Of a stretch of 64,000 nt of DNA, positions 20,962-36,786 are shown piece by piece. The notes beneath the pieces were generated by a model that was not told the origin of the DNA, ran no database searches, and was given only the letters and a program-made list of their open reading frames with translations. Origin of the DNA: Colletotrichum lupini (lineage: Eukaryota; Ascomycota; Sordariomycetes; Glomerellales; Glomerellaceae); the NCBI RefSeq assembly GCF_023278565.1, contig NC_064679.1, positions 1,984,001-2,048,000 on the forward strand, in the 5' to 3' direction. Made by a program: the position numbers and the translations under genes. Numbering within the stretch: position 1 is the stretch's first letter; each line of letters starts with the position of its first letter.

Positions 20962-23900
20962 TATTGATAATAAGGCGAATAATAAGGTAAACAAAGTTAC
21001 CTTCGTAACAATATTAAAAAAGATAGAAATAGCTAAGTACTTAAATAGGTATATATAAGCAGATTAACCGTAATAAGCGCTACGCTATATAAAAAGGGAG
21101 CTAAGTAAAGTACTAGTTATAATAATAATATTAGACTTATTAACCGACTTATAAGGGGTCTTATTATAAATATTATAAGCGCTATTTATTTTAAAGTTAT
21201 AACGGGAACTACTAGTATTAGTAATATTAGTAAAAGGATTATATAGCTTAATTTGCGTAATATTATTAATAAAGTTAGATATAAAGAGACGGCTACTTTT
21301 AATAGCTATATTTAAAATAAAAGAACTAGGGGTAGGTTTAAATAAATAGAAGTTAGTAATAGGGGCCTAAGTAATATAATTGATAAAGGGTAGTAGGGGA
21401 GCCTTATTATCCTATATATAGTAATAAGTATAATACTTAATACTAAAAGTACGACCGTTAGTAATAAGGTCCTTTTCTTTTTAAATAAAGAGCTCCTTAT
21501 TAATATTTATAAAGTAATTTATAATAATAAAGCCCTTATAAATATTATAAATCTTAGTATAGAAGTTCTTATTTATAATACGTTTCTTACCCTTAGAAAG
21601 ATCTTTATTAAGCTCTTTTTTATAGTTAATATACTTAAATATTATAAGAGCTAAGGTAATAAAAACGATATAAATAAAGTAGTAAAATAAGGATTACTAA
21701 TTAGGGAAAGTAACCTCGTAGTTAATAAAGGACTTAATAAAGCGCTAAATAGTAATAAAAGTAGTCTTATTTAGCTAGCTAAGTAATAAGTTATATATAG
21801 TTTAGCGAGCGTTAGTATTATTATTTAGATTATCGAGCTTAGGGTATAACTTAAAGACCTTAGTATAATTACTAAAAAAGTAATTATACTAATTAAGAAA
21901 ATAAATAAAAAGGAACTTATATTAAAAGTCCCGGTACTAGGTAGTATATAGCTTATAAAGCTCGATAACCTCTTTAAATAATAAAATATAATCCTTAAAT
22001 ACTTTATAAATAGTATTTATAATAAACTTATTATTATAAAAAAGGAGCTAGTTTTAATAATAGTCTAAATTTAATTTATTATATAATATAATACGAGTCT
22101 CCTCGGGGATATTAATAAGAGCGTATACTATATTAATAATAACTATAGGGTTATTAACCTTTTTAATAATAGCCTTTTTATTACTTTTCTTAGTTTTTTT
22201 AAGGGGGGTATTATTATTAGAAAGGGTAAGGGTATTATTATTATTAATAATAAGGCGCTAGTCTAGAGCATTCTTAAGAGTAATATTATTAATATAATAG
22301 GCCTCGAGGAAGAAGCCGGGGTTATTAATAACTAAGGTAATAATATACTAATTATAATGAATAACCTTAATAATTAAGGTATTTTAATAAAATATATTAG
22401 TTAGATAATATTAAGATAAATAAAAAGAGTAATTATAATATTTACTTAACAAATAAAAGGGGTCTCTAGAGGAGGTAATAGAGTAGGGTTAATTTATATA
22501 ACCTCGGGCTTAGGCTTAGGCTCTAGCTCCTTATACTTAGGCTCTTTATACTTAAGCTCTTTATTATATAGCTACTACTACTACTATTTAATAAAAAGGG
22601 ACTCGTTATACTTAGCCTAAGACTAAGCTCTAGTAAAGTAATACGCATTCTTCTTACGCTTATTATTTTTATTACCTCTTTTAGCTTAATTATAGGGAGG
22701 TATAGTAATCGATTATAAAAATATAATAAGTAGTATATTATAAGTAAGTAAAATAAAAATGCATAATAAGTAAAGTAGGTTAGGTAATAAAAAAGTAGGC
22801 TATTTATATCGATTTAATAAACTAGTTTATAGTAAGTATAGAAAAAAGAAAAAAGGGAAGGTTTAGAAGCGCGGGTAGAGGGCTAAATAAGTTAATTTTT
22901 TATTCTTATTTAGCGAGTACGTATATACGCGAGATAGGTAGTTAAAAAAAATTAATAAAGGGCCTAGGTAGTAGTAAATAAGTAAATTAATAATAGAGAT
23001 GTAAATATACGCTTATAAGTAGTAGTAATAAAGGTATGCCGGCTTAGTAAGGGCCCGGTTAGCTCGGTAGGAGTTACGTAACCCCACTTTTACGACCTCT
23101 TTTTACTAATTAACTACCTAACCTCTTAACCTCTACCTTTCTAATACTTACTATAAATATCTTATAAATCTAACTACGTTAAGTCTATTATTAAAAAATA
23201 ATAATGTATAAGATGCCTCTACTTACTACGATAATAAGTAAACATAAGAGGCTTCTTACCGATGCGCTTGCGGACGATATTGCCCTAGGTTATTATTAAA
23301 GGGCCCCTTAGTTTAGCACTAGCGAAGTATCTTAATTAAATATTAATTAATCGGTTTCTTAATTATAAATTAACGATAGTAATATTAATATAGAAATAGA
23401 AGCTAATATTAGTTACTAGGTAGACGCTAAGATAAATAATAATATAGAGGATAATATAGAGGATAAGGGTAACGTATTTAATATAAATTTTATATATACT
23501 ATAAGTAAACTACGAGCCTTAATAAAGATAATTAGGATATAACTAATTATATTATACTTATTTAAGTAGCGCGATTAATCTTAATAATATTAACCTTAAT
23601 AAAGTTAATAAAGCTAGGGCTAACGGTAATTTACTAGCTAGATTTAATAAAGAAAAAGCTAATACTACTAAGGTATATAATAATTATATTTTTAAAAAAG
23701 ATAATATCGATAGCTTAGATACTTAGCCCTTTAATAAAACTAATAATGAGGATAATACCTTCCCTTTTATAAAGGACTATATTACTATCCGTACTAACCC
23801 TCTTCTAAGGGAGCGTATTATAGTAAGAGGGTATTAAGAGCCTAACAACGATATTTTAAAATTAATCCCTTATTATTAAAATAAGTTTATTTAGCTATTA

Positions 23901-26900
23901 GACTTCGAGCTTAAGCTTAGCTTTTTTTTTTATACTTTTAGTAATAATTATATAGAATATACCGCTCTTTACTAACTTCTCTCTATTTTTTTTTAATATT
24001 AAGAAAGCTACTAAGTAAGCTATTAAAAAGCTCCTTATATAGCTAGTATTTTTAAAAAACCGTATTTTTTAAAAATTCCCCTTAATTCTTATATAGAAAG
24101 TAGAAGTATTATTAATATTTAAAAAGCTTTTTATAGCGCGAGTATTCCGTAAGTTAAATAAATAGGAAATTATAAAAAGGGGTATTATATTAAACTTATT
24201 TATTATTAATCCTTAAGTAATATTTACTAACTTCTTATTATTTAACGTAGTTAATAATATATATCGAGGATTAGTATATTTTATTAATATACTTATTAAG
24301 CTTTTTAAGTTATATAGCTAGGTATTATTAGTGTGTATTATATTTAACGAGTTTATATATATTATTAATAACGAGAATAAGGAGACTAATATAGTCTTAT
24401 TATTAGACTTCGTTATATACTAGTACCTTAACCCCTTTTATATTTATTAAAAAGTTAACTAAATAGATAAAAAAAAACTATATTACGGTTACGTTTATAC
24501 CGTTAGCTATAATTATCAAGACGACTTTTATATTATTAAAAAGGGTAATATTATAATTTAAATCTAAAAGATCTTTTTTTATATTAATAATTAACACCCG
24601 GAGATAATCCCGAAGTATCCTTTTTATAATAATAAAGGTTATATTTAAAATAACGATAAAATAATTATTATAAACGAGGTTACTTTTATCCCCGAGGAGA
24701 GTATAGTTAATATAATTAATAATAATATAGTATATAACTACTTTTTTAATAAGACTATAGCCGATTTAAGCTTCGATATTAAATAGAAGTAGAAGTTTAA
24801 GAAGTTTATTAAGCGCCTAGTACTAAATAATTATAAACTTATTGTTTAGCGAGTATAGCGCTATATATTTAAAAATCTAATTCCCTTAGTATATACGTAC
24901 TTTATTTATATAAAGTTAGAGCTTAAGACGTATAATTAAGAAATACTTAAAGATTAGGATAAGTTTAATATAAAGATCTATAGTTATCTTATTATATACT
25001 TTATTAATAAGTTCGGTATATACCGCAATTCTTATTATACTCTTATAAGTATATATATAATAATTACTAAGCTCTAAGTAAAAGATCGACTCCGATAGGC
25101 TAATATCTTCCTTTTTATACTTAGTTTATATAGTTCGAATTTTAATAATATTATTAAAGTATTCTAGTCCCTAGCTAAGCTTAACCGTAATATTAAGTTA
25201 TATATTAATAATAAGTACTATATTATAATCGTACTAATTCTTTATTATATTAGGGATATACTATAGTAAAATAAAAATAATAAATTCTAAAGTACTCGAG
25301 CGAATAAGTTTTATCGTTTCTATTTCGTTAGCGATTTATAAAAAAATAGTAATAACCCGGAGTTAGTACTAAATTTCGATATAATTACTTATAGGCGCTA
25401 TTATTATTAATATATAATTATATATAAAGATATAAATAATTTCATAATAGTAGCTTTTTATGAGTAGTATAGGAAAGTATAGGGTATTATAAAGAAAATG
25501 CCTATATTAGCGTTTATTACCCCTATACTAGACTTAATTTCTTTATACCCTCTAGATCCCGCCTATTTTAAATATTAGGGCCTTACTAAGTTAATATATA
25601 GTATACTACTTAATAGTATCCTTACTACGTAAGGGTATAAGGAGTATACTTATATACTACGTATTTAGCCCTTTTTACTAAGTTAGGAGCGCCTATAATT
25701 ACCGCTTTATTATTTTTATAGTTACTCCTTAATAATAGATACTCGTTAGTTAGTTATTACCTCAGGTTTACTTCGAAGCTTCTTAATTCCTTATTATATT
25801 TACCCTAAATTTATAAATACTATATAAAACTAGTTTAGTAATATTATTAATAACGATATCGTCGATTTTATAATAAAAACTTATACGAGGTTAGTTAAGT
25901 CGAATAGTATTCTAGTTAGTACTAATATTAATAAAGCTAATCGTAAGAATATAATAAGTATTATCGTTAAGGCTCGTAAAATATATTAATAATTATATTA
26001 AATTACTAGCTAAGCTATTATTAATAACCCCTAAGCGTAGAGTATTATTAGTAATAGTCGCTAGGGCTCGATAATATTACTATAATAGCCCTTTTATTAA
26101 CTATAAGTTAGGTTAAGATCAGAATATATATAGTTATTTACTAAGCCCGTTTTATATAATATTTCTTAGTATATAAGAAGATAGTTAACCTAATTACTAC
26201 CTATTCTTATAATAAAAAATAAGCCTAAGGCTAAGCGAGGACCTATATTACTTAATAAGAGAGCTAAAGGGTATATATTAAATATAGTATAGCTAAATAT
26301 TTATATAAGTATTTATTATAAGGCTATTACTAAGGAGTTTAGAATACTTATAAATATAAATATATTATTAAGTAAGAATGAGTATAACTAAATAAGGGGT
26401 ATAGTAATATCCTATTATTTTAATATTTATTATTATATAATATATTTATTATTAATAGCCGTATAAGTAGTTTAAAATAATAATAACCTAAACGAACTAT
26501 ACTAATATTAAAAAGATCTTATTATTAAAAGTTAATATATAAATAACGTAGCGCTTCCTCTTTTAAAGTATTCTTTATTATAATAATAATAAGCTTACTT
26601 ACTAAATATACTAGCTTTATAATAAGGCTTTCATATTATTTAATAAGGTATTACCTCGTATTAATAAAAAGGATATATAATAAGAGGATACTAAGGAAAA
26701 AGAGCTAGCGAGTATTATTAGAGAAGACGGAGAGTACTATAATTTTATTATTATTAGTTAAGTCGATAGAGCATAGTACTTAATTAATAAAAGCAAGCTT
26801 TTACTTATTAAAAATACGAATATATTATAGATTTTTAAGCGAGCCCTGCGCTTAGTATATATATAGTACTATGCTTATAATAAGATTTAGAACTTCGGAT

Positions 26901-26948
26901 ATAAGGCTATTTAGTAGTCGAACCGTTTTAGTTTTATAAATAGGTAAG

Positions 26949-27015
26949 TACTATATTTACTTATTTACTATATTTACTTGTTTATTATATTTACTTATTT
27001 ACTATATTTACTTAG
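26949..27015 (+). repeat. 17-bp tandem repeat, four copies
   Basis: TACTATATTTACTTATT repeated head to tail with single-base variants, in RIP-mutated DNA. Confidence 0.85.
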
Positions 27016-27524
27016 TTAAGTCTTATACTTAGTAATTCGAGGTATTTTAAACGGCCCGGCGACGCCCGCGAGATAAGGCTAATAATATTTAGGGCCTAAA
27101 AAGGGGTTACTAATATTTACTAAGGGGTCCGAAATTACTTTTTTATTTCTTAGTTAATAAACTTAAGTAATTCTATTAATTAAATATTAGATATTATTTC
27201 GTAGTATTGCCCTTAATTAAAAAAACAAGCTTCAAGTACTACGTATTTATACGCTATTGAAATATACGAAGTATAAAATCTAGGAAAATCACTACTATAA
27301 TATAGGCCCTGATTTTAGGTTACTTTTGTTATAGTATTAAAGTTTTTAAAGTACTCTCGATATATCCCCGGGTTTTTTATAAATTCGCGGGATATCCGCT
27401 ATTATTATAGTATTGCCGCCCTATCCCTCGTTAACTATATAAGTAGTATTCGTAATAGTTTTATATTACCTATATAATAAAAAGAATTACTAATATTCTT
27501 TTATTTTAGTAACTTTTATTAGTA

Positions 27525-27926
27525 TATTAAAAACGTATAGGGTATAAGGGACTCTCGTAGTATAGTACTTTAAAAGAACTACTAATACTTATAAAAATAA
27601 TATAAAATACCTCTTTTAATTAAGTTAATACGGTTTTAATTAACGGAGCTATAACTAAGGGAAAAAGGATAATATTAACCAGATTAAAAAAGTAAACTTT
27701 TTAATTATTTTATATTATTACGTACGAAAGTAAATTATTAAAAAGGCTCTAGTTTATTTTAAGAAGTATATATATAATTAAAATAAAAATCCGCACTACC
27801 GAGCCCCTATTTTTAATCGGGGCCTTTCTTTTTATTTTATTTTTTAATTAGCTCTTTTATAAATCCCTAGACTTAATTAGTTTTAAAAAGGATTATTAGG
27901 ACTAATTACCCTACCCTATTTTAATT
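27525..27926 (+). repeat. Left LTR of LTR element A (402 bp)
   Basis: Direct repeat of 43126-43528. It begins TATTAAAA and ends TTTTAATA/TTTTAATT, as expected for TG...CA ends after RIP. Differences between copies are mainly C/T and G/A. Confidence 0.75.
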
Positions 27927-30900
27927 ATCCCCTAATTTTTATTTCTTTCAATTTTTTATAAAAAGAAATTATTTTAAATTAGTCCTATTTATTATATATA
28001 ATTAATTATATTAAGCCCTTTATTTACCCTTTTTTTTATAATCGCTTTTTTTACTTCCTCCGCCTTTTTTACTTACTTTACCTTTTTTATTTAGTTCTTA
28101 TCTTATTCTTTTTTAATAATTTCTTAATCCTAACTTTTATCACCCTAATTCTTTTTAGTTCTCTTTATTAATAATAGTATTTAAAAAGTATAAACTAAAG
28201 TTATATATATAGTTTTTATAATTAAGTTATTATATTAATTAACTTATTAGTCTTTTATATTCTTATTAATATCGGTTTTATTTATATATATATTATAATA
28301 CTATAAAAGGTCTTAATAAATTTAACTAGCCCTTAATACTAGCGTTTACTATTTTTTTATATAATCCGATCGTAGTTAAAAAGGGTATATTTAATAACTT
28401 TTTATTTTAACTAAACCCTTAGTATTTTAATTAGAGTCTTTATAGCGGGGCTATCCTTACCCCTAATTAGAGTATTTAAAAAACTATTTCCTTAGTTACT
28501 TAGACTAGCTTTATTAAGAGCCGGGCTAAGGCGTAATAATAATTTAAATAATAATATATTTAATAAAGACTACGTAACTTAATAAGCCTTAGGGATATTA
28601 ATTAGGTATATAAATTAATTATTAATAATAATATCTAAACGCTAGTTAATAACCTTTATAAATTTAATTACTTATAGAGTTTAATTAAAGTTATTATTTA
28701 TTATAGATTTTTAAGTATTTTTAAGTATTTTTAAGGATTAAAACGGTAGGGTTAACTTTTTAAAAGTAATAAGCTTTTAATTAAAGCTCTTAGCTATATC
28801 CTTAGTTCTTTTAAAATATATAAGGTTTATAAAAATATAATAGCCGTAATTACGGAAGTTATAAATTCTTAGATCCTATTTAGTAAATTTAAAGCTAAGT
28901 AAACGAGAACCGGATTTTTAAAGAGTTAGTACTTTATAAGTATCGGTTATAACGTAATTAGAATTATTTAAGTTAATATAGGGCCTATTTTTAAAGTCTT
29001 AATTATATATTATATTTTTAAAAGACCTTTTCAAGAGAAGTCTTATTATATTAAAAAAGTAATAACCGTTATATTAAAACTCGTAACTAATTTATTAAAT
29101 TTAGGCTATGCGGAGCTTATTATTAAACAATTTAAAGTATTTATAAGTTATTTAGTACGTATTATAAATTAAGTTAAGCTAGTTATATCGGACTATATTA
29201 TAAAACTATTTAAATACGTATAAACTATATTTTTATTTATTTAGTTATTATATTATAAGGACTATATAAGTACTTATATTAATTAGTTATTAAATATAAA
29301 AAGGCGTATTAATCTAACTATAAAAGGCCTTTAACGCTTAGATATCATTAATAAATATCTTTTTTAAATACTTAAAATCTTATTTTAAATCGTATTAATA
29401 AACTATATTATCCCGCTAGTTAATAATTATTTTTATAAAATAGCCTAGATTATTAATATAAAAAAGAAAATTATAAAGTATACTAAAGTCTTAATATTTT
29501 ATATAATTCTTTAGGTTTAAGGGATTAGGGTAAGGGTTTTATTTAGTTTAAAAATACTTTCTTATCCCTTTTTAATTATAACTATATTACGTACTAAAGC
29601 GAGGTCTCGTATTATAACCTTTATTATAGATCCGATCTTATATTTTCGAATCTAGTTTTTATATAATAAGTATTTTTAAAAATTATAATAATTAGTTAGG
29701 ATTTTTATTACTTTATAATAGCTCTATTTTATTTAAATCTTCTCGTTTTTTTAATTTTTAAAAGCCTCGGGGTACTAATTAAAAAAAGGAAGTACGTCCC
29801 TTATACTAAGCTAATTAAAAAGGTTAAATTTATAAGGGGTTAGGATTACTTAGGGGAAACTAGTTCGTTTAAGTACTAAGCTTAAATAATAATTAATATA
29901 CGTTTTATGTTAGTAATTCGTATTAAAATTAACGAACTAAGAGTTTTTAATATTCGTTATAATCCTAGGGTTAATCTTATTAAAAGTAATATATCTATTT
30001 AGATTTTGCTTTTTTAATTAGTATTTAGTATTATTTTTAAAGTTTTTTATCGTAATTAGGCCCCAAATTCGTATTATATCCTTTTTATTATTTAGTTTAA
30101 AAAGAGAGAAAGAGAGAAAGGAGGCTATTATAAATAGCTAAGTTAATATTTATATAGTAAATTAGGAAATAAAAATTAAAAAAGGTTTAATTAATAATAG
30201 TTATAAGAAAGTAGTAACTTAGGTTTAAAAATATAAGAGAAAGCTAAAAAATATTTAAATTAAAAATAGCTACTCGATAGTAATAATAATAATTAAAAAG
30301 GAAAAAAAAGAAAGTTAAGTAACTAAGTAAAAAGCTACCTTTTTATACTAATTACGAGGTAGCCTCTATTAATTAAAAAAAAAGTACTAAATTATAAATA
30401 ATAAAAAGGCCCTAATCCTATAATTTACTCCTTCTTTTTTTATATAGTAGCTATAATTTAGTATTAATTAGCTAAGAGGCTTATAGTACTTTTTTTTTAA
30501 TATTTTAAATTTAAGGGGGGGGGGGTATATAAAAGCCTTCCCCCGATCCCTTTAATCCTTTTTTTTCTTTTTTTTAATAATAGCTTCTTAATTATAATTA
30601 TTCTTTTTTACTTAGTTTCTCTTTTTTTTTAATAATATAATCTATTTACTTATTATATTTAATATTTTAGTTATTAATAACGTATATTAAATTACTAAAA
30701 CTACTTATTACGACGTTTAGCCTTAGTAATATTCCTCTTTTATTCTTAAGAAGGTTAATTCCTTAAAAACTTAGGGTTATAAGTTTTAAAAGGTTAGTAA
30801 AAAGTAGATTATAATAAGTACTATTCTATTTAGATTTTTTTAATTCCCGTCCTAATTTAACGTTCCTCTTTTTTAAATCTTTAAAATTACTAATTAATTA

Positions 30901-32922
30901 ACTTTTTTTTTAAATTAGTTAGAGAGCTTTATATTAAATTCTATATCGTAAATCCTTAGGTTAATAAGTATATTAAAAAATAAATAGCTTAAATATTTTA
31001 CTAATCAATTACGAATTAGAACGTTATAAAGAAGTACGTTTATAAACGGGGTATTATAAATAGATTATTTTTATAGAGCCGTTAAGTTTTTATTAATTAT
31101 AATTACGTTAATCCCTTTAGCCCTCTATTTTAATAATTAAGTAAACGAACCCCTATTATTAATTCTTTACTTATCTAGGCTTATTACGTTCGGAATACTA
31201 TATTTTATAACTATTATACGCGGTCTTTTTAAAAATATATTAGTTTTAATATTAATAAGTTAGTTAAAAAGATAGTCCCCTATTTTAAATACGTTTCTTT
31301 ATTAAATTATTTCAATAATTAATATAGTAATTCTATATATTCTAAGGGTAAAAAATACTATTTTAAAAAGAGCTAAGATTAGTAGGATATTAAATAGTCC
31401 GGGGCCGACTTTATATAAAGCTATTATTATCGTTATATAATAAGTAATAATAAGGTAGCGTCTCTAATCCTAATTAGTATTAAAAGAGTTAAGACTTCGG
31501 TCTATATAGTTTTTAATTATATTAATAATACTAAAGCTAAAGAGAATAAGTATAATTCCGTTTTTAAAAATACCCCTTTAATATACCTTATTAAAAACTA
31601 TATATTTATAATTTATAAAGGTTATTAACGTATTAAAATAAAACAAATAAAGTAAGAGGTTATATAAGCTAAGCTAAATACTAAACGGGCTTGATTAAAT
31701 AAAGAACTAGGTTTTACTACTTAAGAGGAGGGATAAGGTTCTTTAATATAATAATATAGTTAATAAATAAGGTCGTTAAGTTTTTAATTATAATAACTAA
31801 AAAATAATTCTTTTCCTTTTATCGTCCCCTTATATCTTTATTCCGGATTTAAGTAAAGAGATAACTAAAGAATTAATAAGATTTAATAATATCCCTATAA
31901 AATAAATATTTAATAAATAAAACTCGTAGTTTATACTAAGGATCGGTAGTAATAAGGGGTAATCTACCTTTCTTAAAAGGCTTTTATTTATAATCGGGTT
32001 TATTTAATAAATAGTTAAGTACTTTTATCCCTAAAGTTTATTATATTATCGTTATAATTAAGAAGTAGGGTTACGGTTTTAAGTATTTTATTTTATAAAA
32101 ATAAAAAGTTAGTTAAGTTAGAAATAAAGTTATTATAAAAATTAAACTCGTTGAGTAATAAGTAAAGGCCTTCTAAAGACTTTAAGAACTTTTTACGTTA
32201 ATTATTAATATAAATAGCCCTTATAATTAAGTTATTAACGAGCGTTTTTAATTAATATAATAATCCATTCGGAGTAGGTAAGTAAATATAAAAAGGTCCT
32301 TATTAATAATAATTAAGCTTTTTAAAAGTTAATATATTGATTTTTTATTAAACATTAAAAACGAGAACTAGATTACTAAGCTATAACTTTATTAATTAAG
32401 AAGAATATAAAGAATTAAATTAATTATAAGTTTAGGCTCGATATTAAGTAACTTTATTAACTATAATTTCTTAATTATTTATTAAAAAAGTAAAAGCTCG
32501 TAACCGGGCCTAAACTTCTTAATCCGTTATATATATATTCTTTTAATTAAGTACTCTTTAAGTCGCTATTCTCTTTTTAATTAAGGTTATTATATAACGA
32601 CTATAAATAAAATAGAATAATATATAACTTAATAATATTTTAATAATTATTTTATTTATATAATGAGTATAGGTTTAATTTTTCTTTTTCTTAATTTAAT
32701 TAAATACGAAGTATATATATAATAAGTTAGTAACCCTTTTTAAAGAGCCCGTTAGTACGAGGGTTATAAGCTAATATAACTTTTTACTAAGTACTATATT
32801 ATTAATTAAATTAAGTAATAGCGCCTATATTCTCTCGTCCCTTATTAATAATTAGAATATTATAAATCTTATAATAATAAATAATATTCTTTTAAATAAA
32901 CTTTATAATATTTTTTAATATA

Positions 32923-32938
32923 GCGTTCGTTATTCCCC
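32923..32938 (+). repeat. 16-bp direct repeat, first copy
   Basis: ATATAGCGTTCGTTAT occurs here and at 33975-33990, about 1,053 bp apart. CG-containing words of this length are unusual repeats in this AT-rich DNA. They may mark the ends or duplication of a small insertion between them, but I found no inverted termini. Confidence 0.5.
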
Positions 32939-33988
32939 CGATAGAGCAATCTGCCGGGGCCGTACCGTATATTACGTATTAGGGAAAACTAAGTATATTA
33001 CGCTCTATACCTAACTACTAATTGAAACTCCCGACCTTCCCTTGCGTAAATATTTAGAGGGTAAGCTATACTTATTCTAATATATATAAAACCTCCTAAT
33101 ACTAACCCGCATAAGTAGCTAGATTTTATATTATATATTCCTTCTTATTAAGGGTTAAGGGGCCCCTTATATATTCCTTTACGTTTATAATATAGCCCGT
33201 ATTAAAGGGATTTCTAGCTCCGTAAAGTATAATTTCTAAGCTAATATTAATATACCAAATCTTAACGTTTATATTAGCCCGGCTATTTATAGCGTTTATA
33301 TTATTACTTAGCTAAATTCCGTATTATTAAAAGGTATTTTACTAATTTTTAAGTATATTTATATTAGTTATAATAGCTATAGCGTCGAGCTAGCCGAGGG
33401 CGCTTAGCCCGAGAGGGGTAGACTTATTAATAAATATCTTTAGGTTCTCGTCGAGGTAGTATTTTAACTAGCTAACCTCTTAACTAATCATTTAACTAAC
33501 TATCTAAGTAGTAGTTTATATATTAATAAGTTTATTTAGTAAATTTATTTAGTTTAAATAGAGCTTTGGGCGATATTAAAAGCGATAAGGATAAAAAGAA
33601 TCTTTATAAGCTTTAAAAAATAGTAAATATTAGCTTATTTAGCCCTTTTTCTAAAAACCTCTACGTCGTTATTAAAGTTTAGAACCTCTATAGTTAAGGG
33701 CCGCCTTTAATTATTATAGCTAATTATTATAGCTAATTATTATAGCCGACCTCTATTATTAACCTTTTTAACTAGCGCCGCCGTAGGGCAGCTTACTTAT
33801 CCTAAATTATATAGCGGTTTTCGTGTTAAAATTATTATATTATATTAAGCGCGTACTTAGGGTATATTACGTATATTATATAGTTAAAAAGTATACTATA
33901 TTATATAATTTCTTTTAAAAGCGTAATCCCGTTAAGGTCGATTTTTTATACTTATAAAGCCGGAAAAAACTACTATATAGCGTTCGTT

Positions 33989-33996
33989 ATAATTTA
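33989..33996. repeat. Left target-site duplication ATAATTTA
   Basis: Identical to 36937-36944 and directly outside the inverted repeats of element B. Confidence 0.85.
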
Positions 33997-34228
33997 GGGC
34001 GAGGATATTTTATTAGTAGCTCCTGCTATTCTATTACTAAGTATAGCTACGGCCGCTACACGACCGCCGGTCTCGGGCATATATATAAACTAGGCTCTAT
34101 ATAATTTGTATTCGAATAGATTAGACTAATCAGAGGCTATTAATTAACTTATAGTTAAATAAGTTATTTTAATAAAAAGTACGGTAATTAATAAATTAGC
34201 TTAATTTAACGTAATTAATAAAGGAGCC

Positions 34229-34325
34229 TAATTAACTACTTAATTAACTACTTAATTAACTACTTAATCAACTACTTAATTAACTACTTAATTAACTACT
34301 TAATTAACTACTTAATTAACTACTT
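34229..34325 (+). repeat. 12-bp minisatellite TTAATTAACTAC, about 8 copies
   Basis: Head-to-tail copies inside TIR element B; one copy keeps TCAACTAC, the CA-containing form. Confidence 0.9.
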
Positions 34326-36786
34326 AATTAATTATTAATTACTCTATATAGCCTATAGCCCGTAATTTAGTAACTTCTTTTACTTTAGCCTCGTACTCTA
34401 CTTTAGCTTCGTACTTACTAATAAGTCTATTTATCTCGCTTTTTATTATAAAATTCATATTATAAGCGTAATCTTCGTTAACTAGATCTTATAATATATC
34501 TAATTATATAAGATTATTAATTAATTAAGATTACGACTTTATAAGTATTAGCGGCCGAGGAGCCCTTATAAAATTAATTATATTATTATTAATTATATTA
34601 ATTACTTTATTAATAGTAGCTTATTAATACCTCCGCTATATCTCTATATTAGGCTCGTATATATTAGAATTATATATAACCTTGAGGCCTCGTTAAGTAA
34701 AAGTAGCCCTACTTAGTATTAAAAGTATCGTTAATAATAGCGGTGCTAGTATAAGTATTATTTCTATACGTTTAATAGCTTTTTTATATTTAAATATAAA
34801 GGGCTCTCGTTTAGAAGAGGTACTTCGATTAATAACTAGCTTTTTTAATTTACCTATTATAATTATTATAATACCTACTATAGAGCCCTATAAGCGACCC
34901 TTATCTCGGATTTATAGGGGATTAAGTAGGGGGATAGAAGTATTATTACTAATAATAGGCTCTAAGCGTTACTAAAACTAATATAAGTAGATCTTTTTAA
35001 TAATATTAAAATACCGTCCTTAATATATTATTAAAAGATATAATAATAAAGTAGCTTATAGGTAGTTCGAATTAAGTAATATACGTACTCTTTTAATAAC
35101 TTCTTTAATAAACCTATATTTAACTATCTACTTAGCATACTAAGTTCTTATAAAAGTCGTTTAAGAGTATCGTAATATATATACAGACGTACTTTGTTTT
35201 AAAATAATCCTATAATAATACTTAATACTTTAGCTTAATAACAGGTTTAATAAGTACTAATTATAACCGTTTAACCTACTTAAAAAATAACTAATTTATT
35301 AAATATAGCTTTAAAGTTACTTATATAATAATAGACTCGTATTTTAATACTCGTATATAAGGATTTAATAATTAATATAGTTAAATAACTAAAGTACTTA
35401 ATTTAGTTAACCTAAGTAAGTATAAGTTTTTTATATTACGGCTTAAGCTAAGTATAATAATATAATTAACTATTATTATAAAGTACTTAGTAATTTAAAA
35501 TTTAAATAATTAGTCGTAGTATATAGTTATTAATTAGCTACAGAGGAGATTATTCTAATTCGTAAGGAATTATTAGAAATAAGGGTTATATATAACTATA
35601 CTAGTCTCGTCCCTCGTAACTAGGCTAAAGTAATACCGGGTCCGGGCTAGTATATTAAGGTTAACATATTAATAATAAAGTACGTATAGTACTACTTTAA
35701 ATTAAGTATTATTATTAAGGGTATTAAATAGAATAATCTCGTAATCCGTATACGTAACTTATAAAAAAGGAATTTCGTAGGCCCGGAGTAATATTAATAG
35801 CTAGTTAATAGCCTAATTATAATTAGCTTCTTTCTTATTAAATAAAAAGTAGCTCACGACTTAAAAAGTATAACTATTATTAGTTATTTTGTAAATATTA
35901 AATAATAGTATATTAAATTAGTTAGTTTTATATATAGAATTTATTAATAAAATATCCGGATATTCTTAAAGTAGGGAAATTACGGTAATAAGTATAATAA
36001 ATAAGCTCGTAATATAGCCCGCGTTATTACGTTAGAAATAGTACTAGTACTTTATCGAATTACGTAATTAATTAAATAACTACTTAATAAGGGTCTTACT
36101 ACCTAATTCGTTACGGTAATAGGTAGCTAATATATTAAGTATATTACGGGTAATAATGCCGCTATAATTATTACTTTTTAACCATAAGCTCAAAAGGATT
36201 TAAATAGGTTAAATACCCTTATTTTATTAGTTAATAATTTAGTTCTTTTTATTACGTAGTAGCGCGCGGTAGTAATATACAAAAACGGTAATATTATTAA
36301 ATAAGTAGTTATAATAGTTATGGAAGTTATTAATAACGGGATAAAAGAGCTAATTACTATTTAAAAAGCTAATAGCGATTTATTAATAATAGTTTATAAA
36401 TAAAGTTAAGGATTTATAATACTTATTTAAATAAGTTAACTTTATAAAGTATTACCGTTTTTAATTATAACGCGGGCTATAAGTATAATAATAAGTAATA
36501 ATAATTAGTACTTTAGTAAAGGGTTTATATTAAATAATTCGGACCGTAAAACTAACTTCATAAGTAGCCTCGTTAAGTACTATTCTAGCCTTAAGTAAGC
36601 TAAAAAAATATTAATTATAAAATAAGTAGTTATACTCTACGTAACCGTAATTATTATAATCGATAGTATATTAATAAATAGAAAGATCGTTAATTTCGTA
36701 ATTATTCTCTTCTTATAGTATATTCACGTTAAGAATAGCTTTAATTAACGGCGGTAGTAATAGTAAGGTTAACGAAGTAGTAGTTA

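Noticed and set aside
34229..34325. CRISPR-like array
   Set aside because: Repeats are contiguous 12-mers without spacers in a fungal nuclear context.
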